This document shows, piece by piece, positions 40,312-49,212 of a stretch of DNA of 64,000 nt. This stretch comes from a bacterium HR29. GTDB lineage: Bacteria; Chloroflexota; Dehalococcoidia; Tepidiformales; Tepidiformaceae. The DNA lies in contig BEIF01000001.1 of the NCBI GenBank assembly GCA_002898215.1, forward strand, positions 229,501 through 293,500, written 5' to 3'. The notes beneath the pieces were generated by a model. The model worked only from the letters and a program-made list of their open reading frames with translations. It searched no databases and was not told where the DNA came from. The position numbers and the translations under genes are program-made. Numbering within the stretch: the first letter of the stretch is position 1; every line of letters begins with the position of its first letter.

Positions 40312-41868
40312 TCAGCCCGCCGTGAGCTCGCGCACGACCCGTGGTACTCGGGCGGCTACTTCGTGCGCCAGCAACCCCCCGTCGCCGAGCTCCTCGCGGA
40401 GCGATTCCCCCGCCGCCGCGTGGACGTACACCCCCGCGCAAGCGGCCTCGAAAGGCTCGAGGCCCTGGGCCAGGTAGCCGGCGATCAGCCCCGCGAGCAC
40501 GTCGCCCGTGCCCGCGGTAGCGAGCAGCGGGTTGGCGTACGGCGAAAGGCGAGCACGGCCGTCAGGAGCGGCCACGACCGTGTGCGCTCCCTTCAGCACC
40601 ACCGTGCACCCGAAGCGCGCCGCCGCTTCCCGTGCCGCGCCGAGCCGGTCGGCCTGCACGTCGCGCACCTCGCACCGCAGGAGGCGCGCCATCTCGCCAG
40701 GGTGTGGCGTCAGCACGGCGTGCCCCGGCAGCCGCTCGTGGGCGTCCTCGAAGGTGGCTAGCGCGTTCAGGCCGTCCGCATCGATGACGCAGCCGCGCCG
40801 CAGCGCCGCGAGGTCCGGAAGCGCCGCCCAGACGAACGCCCGCGTCCCCTCGGTGTTGCCCAACCCGCAGCCCAGGACGGCGGCGTCGAACCCGCTCCAC
40901 TCGCGACGGAGGGCAATCGCCGTCTCGCCAGGGAGGTAGCCGCCCTCGTCGGCCGGCAACGGGAGCCAGGTCGCCTCGAGCGCGACCGAGGCAGCCATCG
41001 GCTGGATGGTCTCGGGACAGGCCACGGTCACGAGCCCCGCTCCGGCCCGATAGGCGCCCAGGGCCGCCAATGCGGGTGCCCCCACGTACCTCCTGCATCC
41101 GCCCGTCACCAGCACGCGGCCGAACGTGCCCTTGTTCGCCTCTTCCGGACGACGGGGGAGTGCGCCCCGCAGCCAGCGCGCCGTGAGCAGCTCGAGCCGC
41201 ACCGCCTCCTGGGCTTCCTTGGGGATCCCGATGTCGATCACCTGCACGCGGCCCACCGCCGAGCTTCCCGGAAGCTGGTACATCCCCACTTTCGGCAACC
41301 CGAAGGTCACCGTGAGGTCGGCCGCGACGGTGAGCGGGTCGAGCGCCCCGGTGTCTGCGTCGAGGCCAGTGGGGATGTCGACCGCCACCAGCTTCGGTGG
41401 GTTCCGACGCGAGCGTGCCGCGCGAAGCGCCTCCAACGTCCGGCCCAGAGGGCTCCGTGGGTCGATTGGCCGCGCCTTCCCGATGCCGAGGAGGCCGTCG
41501 ATGACGAGGTCGGCGTCGGTCAGGGCGCGTTCCAGGGCTGGGCCGAGGGCCTCCTCGCCTTCGGCGATGGGAATGCCCCTCGCCTCCGCCTCCGCCCGCA
41601 GCTCGTCGGGCTTCCGGCCCATGGGGGCGAACACGGCCACCTCGGCGCCCCAATCGGCGAGGTGGCGAGCCGCCACCAGCGCGTCGCCGCCGTTGTTGCC
41701 GGGCCCGACCAGGACGGCGATGCGCCGGCCCTCGAGCGTGCCCAGCGCCATCCACGCCTCCTGGGCCACCGCCAGCCCCGCCTCCTCCATCATCTGCCGT
41801 TCCGAAACGCCCGCCTCCACGGCCGCCTCTTCCAGGCGCCGCATCTCCTCGACCGTCACCAGCTTCAT
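40312..41868 (-). CDS. nnr: Bifunctional NAD(P)H-hydrate epimerase and ADP-dependent dehydratase
   Basis: 518 residues. The N-terminal epimerase domain (about 1-215) has GPGNNGGDALVAARHL. The C-terminal ribokinase-like dehydratase domain (about 230-510) has TPHPGEMARLL, the KGAHTV segment and the nucleotide motif GTGDVLAGLIAGYL. Together they repair hydrated NAD(P)H. Its ATG overlaps the acpS stop (ATGA), a neighbourhood common in bacteria. Confidence 0.94.
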   Translation of the reverse strand: MKLVTVEEMRRLEEAAVEAGVSERQMMEEAGLAVAQEAWMALGTLEGRRIAVLVGPGNNGGDALVAARHLADWGAEVAVFAPMGRKPDELRAEAEARGIPIAEGEEALGPALERALTDADLVIDGLLGIGKARPIDPRSPLGRTLEALRAARSRRNPPKLVAVDIPTGLDADTGALDPLTVAADLTVTFGLPKVGMYQLPGSSAVGRVQVIDIGIPKEAQEAVRLELLTARWLRGALPRRPEEANKGTFGRVLVTGGCRRYVGAPALAALGAYRAGAGLVTVACPETIQPMAASVALEATWLPLPADEGGYLPGETAIALRREWSGFDAAVLGCGLGNTEGTRAFVWAALPDLAALRRGCVIDADGLNALATFEDAHERLPGHAVLTPHPGEMARLLRCEVRDVQADRLGAAREAAARFGCTVVLKGAHTVVAAPDGRARLSPYANPLLATAGTGDVLAGLIAGYLAQGLEPFEAACAGVYVHAAAGESLREELGDGGLLAHEVAARVPRVVRELTAG

Positions 41869-42311
41869 CGCACCCCTCGCTCTTCGACGAGCTTCCGCGC
41901 GCGCTCACCGAATCGCGGCGTGTCTTCGTCGGCCGTCAGCCAACGCTCTCCCACCGCCACCGCCATCGCGTACTCACGGGAGTGCGTCAGGCTCACCTCC
42001 AATCCCCGGAGGCCGATGGCCGCTGCCCTCGCCTCCGCCCGACCGTACAGGAACACCAACGGCTTCCCCCGCCGGTTCGGGAGCACCTCGATCTCCCGCC
42101 AGCCGACGCCTCGGACCCCCGTGCCCAGCGCCTTCATCACCGCCTCCTTTGCCGCGAACCGGGCCGCCAATTCCGGAATCCGGCCTCGGCAGAACGCGAT
42201 CTCGTCGGCCGTGTACACCCGCTGAAGGAAGCGATCGCCGTGACGGGCGATGACGTCGGCGATGCGGCCGATCTCGATGATGTCGATGCCGAGCGCGAAC
42301 TTCGTTTCCAT
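41865..42311 (-). CDS. acpS: Holo-[acyl-carrier-protein] synthase
   Basis: 148 residues from ATG 42311; the longer open frame upstream overlaps the divergent folD gene and has no family similarity. The magnesium-binding GIDIIEIGRI and the RFAAKEAVMKALGTG motif are both present, followed by a short variable tail. It transfers 4'-phosphopantetheine from CoA to ACP. Translationally coupled to nnr. Confidence 0.94.
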   Translation of the reverse strand: METKFALGIDIIEIGRIADVIARHGDRFLQRVYTADEIAFCRGRIPELAARFAAKEAVMKALGTGVRGVGWREIEVLPNRRGKPLVFLYGRAEARAAAIGLRGLEVSLTHSREYAMAVAVGERWLTADEDTPRFGERARKLVEERGVR

Positions 42312-42368
42312 CGGCCCAATGCTACGGGATTCGCGCTCCAAGAGCCCCGGCACGCTACCCTTGGAGGC

Positions 42369-43283
42369 GTGACTGCCCAGCTCATCGACGGGGCGGCGAT
42401 CGCCGCCGAAATTCGCCGCCAGGTGGCCGGAGGCGTCGCCCGCCTTCGCGAACGGGGGATCGTCCCCGGGCTCGCCGCTATCCTCGTCGGCGACAACCCT
42501 GCCAGCATCTCCTACGTTTCCGCGAAGGCGAGGGCCTCGGACGAGGTCGGCATCCGTGCCCGCACCTACCATCTGCCTGCGGAAACCCCCCAAGAGGAGC
42601 TCCTCGCCCTCGTCGACCGTCTGAACGCGGACCCCGAAGTCCATACTATCCTTCCCCAGCTTCCCCTCCCCCCGCACATCGACGAGCGGGCCGTGCTCGA
42701 GCGCATCCTACCGGCGAAGGATGCCGACGGCCTCCATCCGTGGAACCTCGGGAAGCTGCTCCGCGGCGACCTCGACGGAGCGATCCCGTGTACGCCCCAC
42801 GGGGTACAGCAGCTCCTCCTGCGCACCGGCAACGACCCCGGTGGGAAACACGTCGTCGTCGTCGGCCGCTCGACGCTGGTCGGGCGCCCGCTGGCCGTTC
42901 TCCTCACCAACAAGGCGCCTGGCGCCAACGCCACCGTGACCATCTGTCACACCGGCACGCCGGACCTCGGCCTCCACACGCGACAGGCGGATATCCTCGT
43001 CGTCGCCGCCGGCCGTCCGCGCACGATCACGGCGGAGATGGTGAAGCCGGGCGCCGTCGTGATCGACGTCGGGACGAACCGCGTCGACGACCCCTCGCGG
43101 AAGCGGGGCTGGCGCCTGGTGGGTGACGTCGACTTCGAGGCCGTGCGCGAGGTTGCCGGCTGGATCACCCCTGTTCCGGGCGGAGTCGGCCCCATGACCA
43201 TCGCCATGCTCCTGGTGAACACCCTTCGCGCCGCCGAGCGGGTCGCCGGTCTCCCGCCGTCCTCCTTCGCTCCTACCCCCTGA
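42369..43283 (+). CDS. folD: Bifunctional methylenetetrahydrofolate dehydrogenase/cyclohydrolase
   Basis: 304 residues from GTG 42369 after TTGGAGG. The substrate motif with catalytic Lys is SYVSAKARASDEVGI (the canonical Y-x3-K), and the Q-L-P-L-P region is LPQLPLPPHI. The NADP-binding loop is VVGRSTLVGRPLAVLL, and the end is GGVGPMTIAMLLVNT. It interconverts methylene-, methenyl- and formyl-THF. The gene is 26 bases upstream of prfB. Confidence 0.95.
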   Translation: MTAQLIDGAAIAAEIRRQVAGGVARLRERGIVPGLAAILVGDNPASISYVSAKARASDEVGIRARTYHLPAETPQEELLALVDRLNADPEVHTILPQLPLPPHIDERAVLERILPAKDADGLHPWNLGKLLRGDLDGAIPCTPHGVQQLLLRTGNDPGGKHVVVVGRSTLVGRPLAVLLTNKAPGANATVTICHTGTPDLGLHTRQADILVVAAGRPRTITAEMVKPGAVVIDVGTNRVDDPSRKRGWRLVGDVDFEAVREVAGWITPVPGGVGPMTIAMLLVNTLRAAERVAGLPPSSFAPTP

Positions 43284-43308
43284 CCGGTCCCCGCGCTACC
43301 CTGAAGCC

Positions 43309-44458
43309 GTGAGCGAACGGATCGACCGCGCCACTGCCCTCCTCCAGCGCATCTCCGATACGCTGGTGCGTCTTTGACATCCCCGGGGCTGAACGCGAGC
43401 TCCAGGCCCTCGAGCAGCGCGCCGCGGACCCGGACCTCTGGAACGACCCCGCCGAGGCGCGCCGCGTGCTCCAACGGTCCGCTGCCCTGCGCGAGCGGAT
43501 CGAGACGTGGCGGAACCTCGAACGCCGGGCAGCCGAGACCCTCGACCTTCTGAAGCTCGCTGAAGAGGAGGAGGACGAAGCGGCGATCGAAGCCGCCGAA
43601 CGGGACCTCGACGGCATCGAAACGGAGCTGCGCCGGCTCGAATTCCAGATCCGCCTCGCCGGCCCCTACGATGCCCGGAGCGCGATTCTCGCGGTCCACG
43701 CGGGGGCGGGCGGCACCGAATCGCAGGACTGGGCCGAGATGCTCCTTCGCATGTACCTCCGCTGGGCCGAACGCCGGGGCTACGATACGGAAGTCATCGA
43801 CGTCACCGAGGGCGAAGAGGCGGGAATCAAGAGCGCCACCGTCGAGATTCGTGGACCTTACGCCTACGGCTACTTGAAGGGCGAGCATGGCGTCCACCGG
43901 CTCGTGCGCCTCTCGCCGTTCGACTCCGCCCACGCGCGCCACACGAGCTTCGCCAAGGTCGAAGTCCTCCCCGAGGTCGACGAGCCCGGGGAGGTCCACA
44001 TCGACCCGAAAGACCTCCGCATCGACGTCTTCCGCGCCAGCGGCCGCGGCGGCCAGAACGTCCAGAAGAACGCAACGGCCGTCCGCATCGTGCACATCCC
44101 GACCGGCATCGTCGTCACCTGTCAGAACGAACGCTCTTTGAGCCAGAACAAGGAATCGGCCATGAAGGTCCTCGAGGCGCGGCTGCTCCAGCTCGAACTT
44201 CAGCGTCAAGCCGAGGAAAAGGCCAGGCTCAAGGGCGAACACGTCGACATGGGATGGGGGAACCAAATCCGGAGCTACGTCCTCCACCCGTATAAGATGG
44301 TCAAAGACCACCGGACGGGGTTCGAAACGAGCGATGCTGCCGCCGTCCTCGACGGCGAGATCGACGGCTTCATCGAGGCCTATCTCGCCTCCCAGGTCGG
44401 GCAGGAAGGCGTCGGCTCGGCGGCAGGGAGCGCCGATGGCCCGAGCGCTGCTCCGTAG
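43309..44458 (+). CDS. prfB: Peptide chain release factor 2, with programmed +1 frameshift
   Basis: Translation begins at GTG 43309 and runs 22 codons to CTT TGA C at 43372-43378, the classical RF2 autoregulatory slip. A +1 shift past the TGA continues with GAC ATC CCC (DIPGAE) to the stop at 44456-44458, giving about 382 residues. RF2-specific SPF is in RLSPFDSAHARHTSF, and the GGQ loop is SGRGGQNVQKNATAV. RF2 releases at UGA and UAA, so low RF2 promotes the shift. Unlike E. coli, no strong AGGGGG lies just before the slip; the corresponding bases read CTGGTG. An annotation tool that ignores the shift would start the gene too late. Confidence 0.94.
43372..43378 (+). other. RF2 programmed +1 frameshift site
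   Basis: CTTTGAC is identical to the E. coli slip site: P-site CTT, in-frame TGA, then C, a poor termination context. The upstream stimulatory Shine-Dalgarno is weak (CTGGTG ending three bases before CTT). Confidence 0.93.
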
Positions 44459-45878
44459 TTTCGTCTTCCTCGTTGCTCTTGCATCTGCAGCGGCACCGTT
44501 CGCACGCACCTTTCCTGCGAGCGCCCAGCCTGCCCTCACCGTTCTCGAGGAGCGTATCGAGCCGCGCTACCCTGAAGCGCTCGATTTCCGCATCCGCGTC
44601 CAGGGCGACCGCCCCATCGTCGAGGCCGTGCTCCGTTACCAGGTCGCGGGCTCGGGAACGAGCGCCTTCGTCCGCGTGGAGGACCTCCAGCCCGCGCCGG
44701 AGGTCGAGGCCATAGCCGCCGTCCAGGTCAACACCGCCGACAGCTACATCCCCGTCGGCAGCCGCTTCCGCTACCACTGGGAGTTCACGCTCGATGGGGG
44801 CCAGACGGTCGCCACTCCCGAAACGTCGTTCGTCTTCCTGCCTCCCGGCCGCGACTGGCGATCGGTGGAGACGGAGACCCTGCGCGTCTTCTTCTACGGC
44901 GACCGCGAGGCCCTCGCCCGGCAGTACCTCGAGGCCGGCAGCGAGACGTACGAGCAGCTTGCGCGGCAGCTCTTCGGGATCGAGCTCCCGGTGCTACCGG
45001 TCCACGTGGTGCTCTTCGCCACCGAAGAGGAGCTGAACGAAGCTCGGCCGAGTCGCGGCACGACCTTCGACGCCGCGGTGGTCACCTGCGGGACGAAGGT
45101 CTCCGCCGATGTCGTCCTCGTCATCCCCGTATCGTGCGGAACCCGTGACCGGGCAGATACGCTGCGCCACGAGCTCGCTCACATCATCAACGCTGCGGCG
45201 GGCGAGAGCGCGCTCGGCAAGCTGCCGGCCTGGCTCGACGAGGGGCTCGCCGTTTGGGCGCAATCCGAGCCCGGAAACAACTACACCGGCGCTTTCCAGG
45301 CGAACGCGCGCGCCGGACGCCTCATCCCCTTCGCCCAGATGGTCTCCCCCACCAACGACCCCAACCGCGTCAACCTCTTCTACGGCCAGGCGTACGCGAT
45401 GGTCTCGTACCTCATCAACGAGTTCGGCGAGCCCAAGTTCGCCGAGCTCTTCCGGACGGTGAAGGGCGGTGAGCGGTTCGACCGTGCCATCGAGCGTGTG
45501 TACGGGTTCTCCGTCGATGAGTTCGAGCGGCGCTTCTTCGCGCAGTTCAGCCCCGACTCCCTGGCCACACCCACGCCTGCCCCCGGGCGGCAGGCCCCCT
45601 CGCCTCAGCCGACAGCCCGTCCGCCGCTGCGGACCACGGCCGAATCCGATGACGGGCTCGACCCTGTCATCATCGGTGCGTTCGGCGTCGGTGTCCTCTT
45701 CCTCCTCGTCGGTGTCTTCGTCGCGCTCCTGGGCATGTGGGCGCGGCAACGCGCGGCGGCCGTGCCGTCTGGGGGAGCCGTCCCGGGCACGGGTGCCCCC
45801 GCGGAGAGGGAGACGAAGCTGCCTTCGGGGAGCGAACCCGACGACATCGACCGCTGGCGGCGGCCGCCCGACGCGTAG
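44436..45878 (+). CDS. Membrane-anchored gluzincin metallopeptidase (peptidase MA-like)
   Basis: 480 residues from ATG 44436, overlapping the end of prfB by 23 bases. An N-terminal signal peptide (LLRSFVFLVALASAAAPFA) is followed by an Ig-like region to about 130. The catalytic domain has HELAH (about residues 246-250), and the third ligand Glu fits AWLDEGLAVWAQ. A Pro/Thr-rich linker (about 380-405) precedes a single transmembrane helix and a short cytoplasmic tail. It is thus an external, tail-anchored peptidase. The substrate is unknown. Confidence 0.85.
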   Translation: MARALLRSFVFLVALASAAAPFARTFPASAQPALTVLEERIEPRYPEALDFRIRVQGDRPIVEAVLRYQVAGSGTSAFVRVEDLQPAPEVEAIAAVQVNTADSYIPVGSRFRYHWEFTLDGGQTVATPETSFVFLPPGRDWRSVETETLRVFFYGDREALARQYLEAGSETYEQLARQLFGIELPVLPVHVVLFATEEELNEARPSRGTTFDAAVVTCGTKVSADVVLVIPVSCGTRDRADTLRHELAHIINAAAGESALGKLPAWLDEGLAVWAQSEPGNNYTGAFQANARAGRLIPFAQMVSPTNDPNRVNLFYGQAYAMVSYLINEFGEPKFAELFRTVKGGERFDRAIERVYGFSVDEFERRFFAQFSPDSLATPTPAPGRQAPSPQPTARPPLRTTAESDDGLDPVIIGAFGVGVLFLLVGVFVALLGMWARQRAAAVPSGGAVPGTGAPAERETKLPSGSEPDDIDRWRRPPDA

Positions 45879-45895
45879 AGGCGGGAGCTCGCTGG

Positions 45896-46477
45896 TCAGC
45901 CCGCTTCCCGAAGCGCTCGCGCCAGCATCACGAACCGCTGGAGCGCGGTGAGGTGGGCGAGGACCGCCATCGCGAGGAGGACCGGCCCCAGGTACCCGGT
46001 GAGAAGCCCGAGCCCGAGGAGCACCACGCGCTCCTGACGCCGCAGCAGCCCTTCTCGGAGGCTCCGCCCGGCCAGCTCCGCCCTCGCGCGGATGTAGCTC
46101 ACCATGATGCTCCCGCTCAATGCTCCGAAGGCGGACCACACCTCCCACTCGGCCCCGTGGGCGGCCAGGTGCCAGGCGCAACCCGTGAGCACGAGCGCCT
46201 CGCTCACCCGGTCGAGCACCGCATCGAGCACCGCTCCGTACGGTGTGCTTTTCCCCGTGGCCCGCGCCACGGCGCCGTCCAGCATGTCGAAGGCGCTGAA
46301 CAGGAGGAAGACCGCCCCCGCTGCCACCAGCTCGCCGAGCCCGGCCAGCGTCGCGGCCGCCCCGTTCCCGACGAGCCCCATCACGCTGAGCACGTTCGGA
46401 GTGAACCCGAGCCGGGCGAGCCCTCTCCCCAGTCGATCGGAAACACCCTGGGGAAGTCGTTGCGGCAGGATGCTCAT
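45896..46477 (-). CDS. CDP-alcohol phosphatidyltransferase (PI synthase-like)
   Basis: 193 residues with about five membrane segments. The family motif reads DMLDGAVARATGKSTPYGAVLDAVLD, i.e. D-x2-D-G-x2-A-R-x8-G-x3-D-x3-D with all catalytic Asp. It transfers a phosphatidyl group from CDP-diacylglycerol to an alcohol; the family includes PgsA and phosphatidylinositol-phosphate synthases. Its ATG overlaps the stop of the glycosyltransferase. In the PIM-like context, an inositol phosphate acceptor is plausible but not proven. Confidence 0.88.
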   Translation of the reverse strand: MSILPQRLPQGVSDRLGRGLARLGFTPNVLSVMGLVGNGAAATLAGLGELVAAGAVFLLFSAFDMLDGAVARATGKSTPYGAVLDAVLDRVSEALVLTGCAWHLAAHGAEWEVWSAFGALSGSIMVSYIRARAELAGRSLREGLLRRQERVVLLGLGLLTGYLGPVLLAMAVLAHLTALQRFVMLARALREAG

Positions 46478-47625
46478 GGCACGGCTGGCCTGGCTATCCG
46501 CGCCAAGCGCGTCCGCTCGACGATGGCCCGCTCGTCGAGGATGCGGAGGTAGTAATCGAGCACCCGCACCGCGATTTGCTCCCAGGAGAAGGCGCGGGCC
46601 CGACGCCGCGCTGCCTCGGCGAGCTCCCGGCGACGCTCCGGGGCGTCGAGCAGCTCCGCCAGCGCGGCTGCCAGGGCACGGTGGTCCTTCGGCGGCACCA
46701 ACACGCCGTCGATGCCGTCGGTGATGACTCCGGCGAAGCCCGGGATGTTGCTCGCGACCACCGGAAGCCCTGCCGCCAACGCCTCGAGGATGACGTATCC
46801 CTGGCTTTCGTTGCCGGTGTTCGGTGCACAGAAGATGTGGGCGCTCGCGTGGTATCGCGGCAGCTCCTCGTGGGGGATGTAGCCTGCGAACACCACGTCG
46901 GGCACCTCCGCCATCAGCTTCCGGTACCGGCGGAAGTCGCCCGCCCCAACCACCACCAACCGCACATCGCTTCGCACTGCGCGAAGCTCGATGAACGCCC
47001 GCAGCAGGTAGCGCAGCCCCTTCCGCTTCTCGGGGCGCCCCACGAAGAGGATATTCAGCTTCCCGTCGTTCAGCTCGGGGATGGGGTCGTATCGCCGCCC
47101 CCAGAACTCCAGGTCGATCCCGTTCGGGATGATGTTGTAGTAGCCGCGGAAGTAGCGGGAGATGAGGGCTGCCGCCGCGGGCGAGACCGCGATCTTCCCT
47201 TCGAGCCGGCGGAACCAGCGTCGCGTCAGCGGCCGCGTGTACCAGTAGAGGAGGCTGCCACCGTCACGTGCCGCGTGGAACGTTCCGATGTTCGCCGCCT
47301 GGGAATGGCGCAAGAAGTGGTAGGGCAGCAGCGGCATCAGCGGTTCGTGCAGGTGCACGACGTCGAAGCGGTGCCGCTCGAGCGCTTCCTCGACCGCGCT
47401 CGAAAGCCACGAGAACGTAATCCTCGCCACGGAGCCGCTCGCCGGGATGCTCCACGGCCGCCCCATGGCGCACACCTCTCCCTCGACCGCAGAGGGATCG
47501 GATGCGGGCGCGAAGATGACCACCTCGTGGCCCCACCGGCGGAACCGCGCCGCCAACTGGCGGATGTGCGTCTTCACCCCGCCTTCGCTACACCAGTCGT
47601 ACGGCGACACCATCGCGATCCTCAT
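46474..47625 (-). CDS. Glycosyltransferase family 4 (PimA-like)
   Basis: 383 residues from ATG 47625; the open frame upstream belongs to another gene's antisense. The GT-B fold shows MRIAMVSPYDWCSEGGVKTHI with a glycine-rich loop, the HEPLMPLLPY segment, NGIDLEFW, the phosphate-binding GRPEKRKGL and the E-x7-E motif ESQGYVILEALAAG. Length and N-terminal sequence resemble the mycobacterial phosphatidylinositol mannosyltransferase PimA. The start overlaps the PHP gene stop. The donor would be a GDP- or UDP-sugar. Confidence 0.88.
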   Translation of the reverse strand: MRIAMVSPYDWCSEGGVKTHIRQLAARFRRWGHEVVIFAPASDPSAVEGEVCAMGRPWSIPASGSVARITFSWLSSAVEEALERHRFDVVHLHEPLMPLLPYHFLRHSQAANIGTFHAARDGGSLLYWYTRPLTRRWFRRLEGKIAVSPAAAALISRYFRGYYNIIPNGIDLEFWGRRYDPIPELNDGKLNILFVGRPEKRKGLRYLLRAFIELRAVRSDVRLVVVGAGDFRRYRKLMAEVPDVVFAGYIPHEELPRYHASAHIFCAPNTGNESQGYVILEALAAGLPVVASNIPGFAGVITDGIDGVLVPPKDHRALAAALAELLDAPERRRELAEAARRRARAFSWEQIAVRVLDYYLRILDERAIVERTRLARIARPAVP

Positions 47626-48359
47626 GGGCGGAGCCTCTCCCACACGCGGCGTGCGGCCTTGCGGGGCGTGGCCGTCAGGCCGTAGGCCAGCCCCAGTGCC
47701 AGATTGCCATACCCCACCTCGCGCGCCGAAGGGTACGGGACCATCCCGCACGAGATCGTGCCCTCCAACAGCGCCACGCGCAGCTCCTCGGCAGTGCGCC
47801 CAGGAAAGTTCGTCCACCCTCGGCCGATGTGAAGGAGATGGTGCGCATCGCTGCTTCCCGTCGCTGGCAAGTGCCACCGCTCCCGGTTGAGACGGAGCGC
47901 AGCCTCGCGCCCCGGCCTCCCTGCAGGCGAGGGATTGGCCAGCTCGATGGCGTCGAAGGTGACTCCGGGTTCCTGCCGCGCACAGACGCGGTCGATCGCC
48001 CGGCGGCCGAGCGAACGGGTGAGCCAGCTCATGGGGTGCGGCACCACGGCGATGCCGCCCCGCTCGTGAATCCACTCGAGGGTTCGCTCCACCGAACGGA
48101 GGAGCGGCGGGCGCTCCTCGATGAAGAGCGCGAGGAGATGCCCCTGGAGCGTGGTCACCTCGGCGCCGACCACTACCTCGACCCGGTAACCCCGCCGGGC
48201 CGCCAGTTCGCGGGCGCGCAGCGCCGCCTCGACGTCCTCGTGGTCGGTGATGGCGATCACGTCGAGGTCCGTCCGTTCCTCGGCCCAGCGTAACACCGTC
48301 TCCGGCGAGGCCAGCCCGTCGGAGTGGCGCGTGTGGATGTGGAGGTCAGCTTTCCCCAC
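47622..48359 (-). CDS. PHP-domain metal-dependent phosphoesterase
   Basis: 245 residues from GTG 48359. The N-terminal PHP motif is KADLHIHTRHSDG, then AITDHEDVEAA, and later GSSDAHHL provides further metal ligands. The ribosome-side overlap of 14 bases with the acyltransferase upstream and the ATG overlap with the GT4 gene downstream show tight coupling. A PHP gene is also found in some mycobacterial-type neighbourhoods, but its role in glycolipid synthesis is not established. Confidence 0.85.
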   Translation of the reverse strand: MGKADLHIHTRHSDGLASPETVLRWAEERTDLDVIAITDHEDVEAALRARELAARRGYRVEVVVGAEVTTLQGHLLALFIEERPPLLRSVERTLEWIHERGGIAVVPHPMSWLTRSLGRRAIDRVCARQEPGVTFDAIELANPSPAGRPGREAALRLNRERWHLPATGSSDAHHLLHIGRGWTNFPGRTAEELRVALLEGTISCGMVPYPSAREVGYGNLALGLAYGLTATPRKAARRVWERLRP

Positions 48360-49212
48360 AGCGGTGCGCCTCCCAGAAATCCTCCAGCACCAGCCACTGT
48401 CCCGGGTCGCGCCGGATCTGTTCTTCGAGCACCGCCGCCCAGCGGCACACAGCCGCGGCGACAGCCTCCTCGTGCTCTCCCTCCCTGCTCACCGGGATAG
48501 GCTCGCCGATCCAGGCCGCGAAGTCGCTTCGCCCGAGCCTGCGCAAAAAGACGGGCACCACCGGCGCACCCGTCCGACGGGCCAGCTCCCACGGGCCGCG
48601 CGGGAGCTTCACCCGACGTCCAGCCAGCGTCACGCACACGCCCCTCCCGGTGAGGTCGCGGTCCCCGACGATGGCCACCGGCTCTCCCGCTCGCAGCCTC
48701 TCCAGGCAGCGGCGCGTTCCCTTCAGGTCGGCTTCCACGAACTCCCCTCCGTGGGACGAGCGGAGCCGCTCGAGGAGGCGGTGCACCGCCGGCGGCTCGA
48801 GTCGCTCCACCACCGCCGTGAAGGTCGGCCGCCGCGAGGTGAGGAACTGCACCAGTTGGTCGGGGTTCCCGTAATGCGCGGATACGAAGATCACCGGCCC
48901 GGGCTGCTCGACGGAGGGGAGACGCTCCGGGGTCTCGACGTAGACGTGCTGTCGTTCGAACGTCCGCGGGTCCCGTCGGGGGATGAGGGCGAGATCGACA
49001 TAATAGCGCCCGACGTTCAGGAACGCCTGAAACGAGGCGCGGCGTGCGGCACGAGGGCTTCCGACGAAAGGCGCAAGATTCGCGATCGCCTGTCGGCGCA
49101 GGCTGGACCGCAACACCCACATCGCCGCTGCGGCCAGTTCGGCCACGAGGTAGCCGAGCCCCGGTGTCCGCTGAACGAGCGGCACCGCCATGCGCATGGC
49201 GAGCGCCTTCAC
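48346..49212 (-). CDS. Lysophospholipid acyltransferase family protein, second copy
   Basis: 288 residues from GTG 49212, which overlaps the upstream stop as GTGA and has CGGAGG just before it; a start at 49254 would lie further inside the upstream gene. The active-site H-x4-D is SAHYGNPDQ (His-Tyr-Gly-Asn-Pro-Asp), a family-typical LpxL/PatA pattern. It is homologous to the adjacent upstream acyltransferase. In mycobacteria one such enzyme acylates PIM; here two paralogues could make di- or tri-acylated glycolipid (inference). Confidence 0.87.
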   Translation of the reverse strand: MKALAMRMAVPLVQRTPGLGYLVAELAAAAMWVLRSSLRRQAIANLAPFVGSPRAARRASFQAFLNVGRYYVDLALIPRRDPRTFERQHVYVETPERLPSVEQPGPVIFVSAHYGNPDQLVQFLTSRRPTFTAVVERLEPPAVHRLLERLRSSHGGEFVEADLKGTRRCLERLRAGEPVAIVGDRDLTGRGVCVTLAGRRVKLPRGPWELARRTGAPVVPVFLRRLGRSDFAAWIGEPIPVSREGEHEEAVAAAVCRWAAVLEEQIRRDPGQWLVLEDFWEAHRCGES

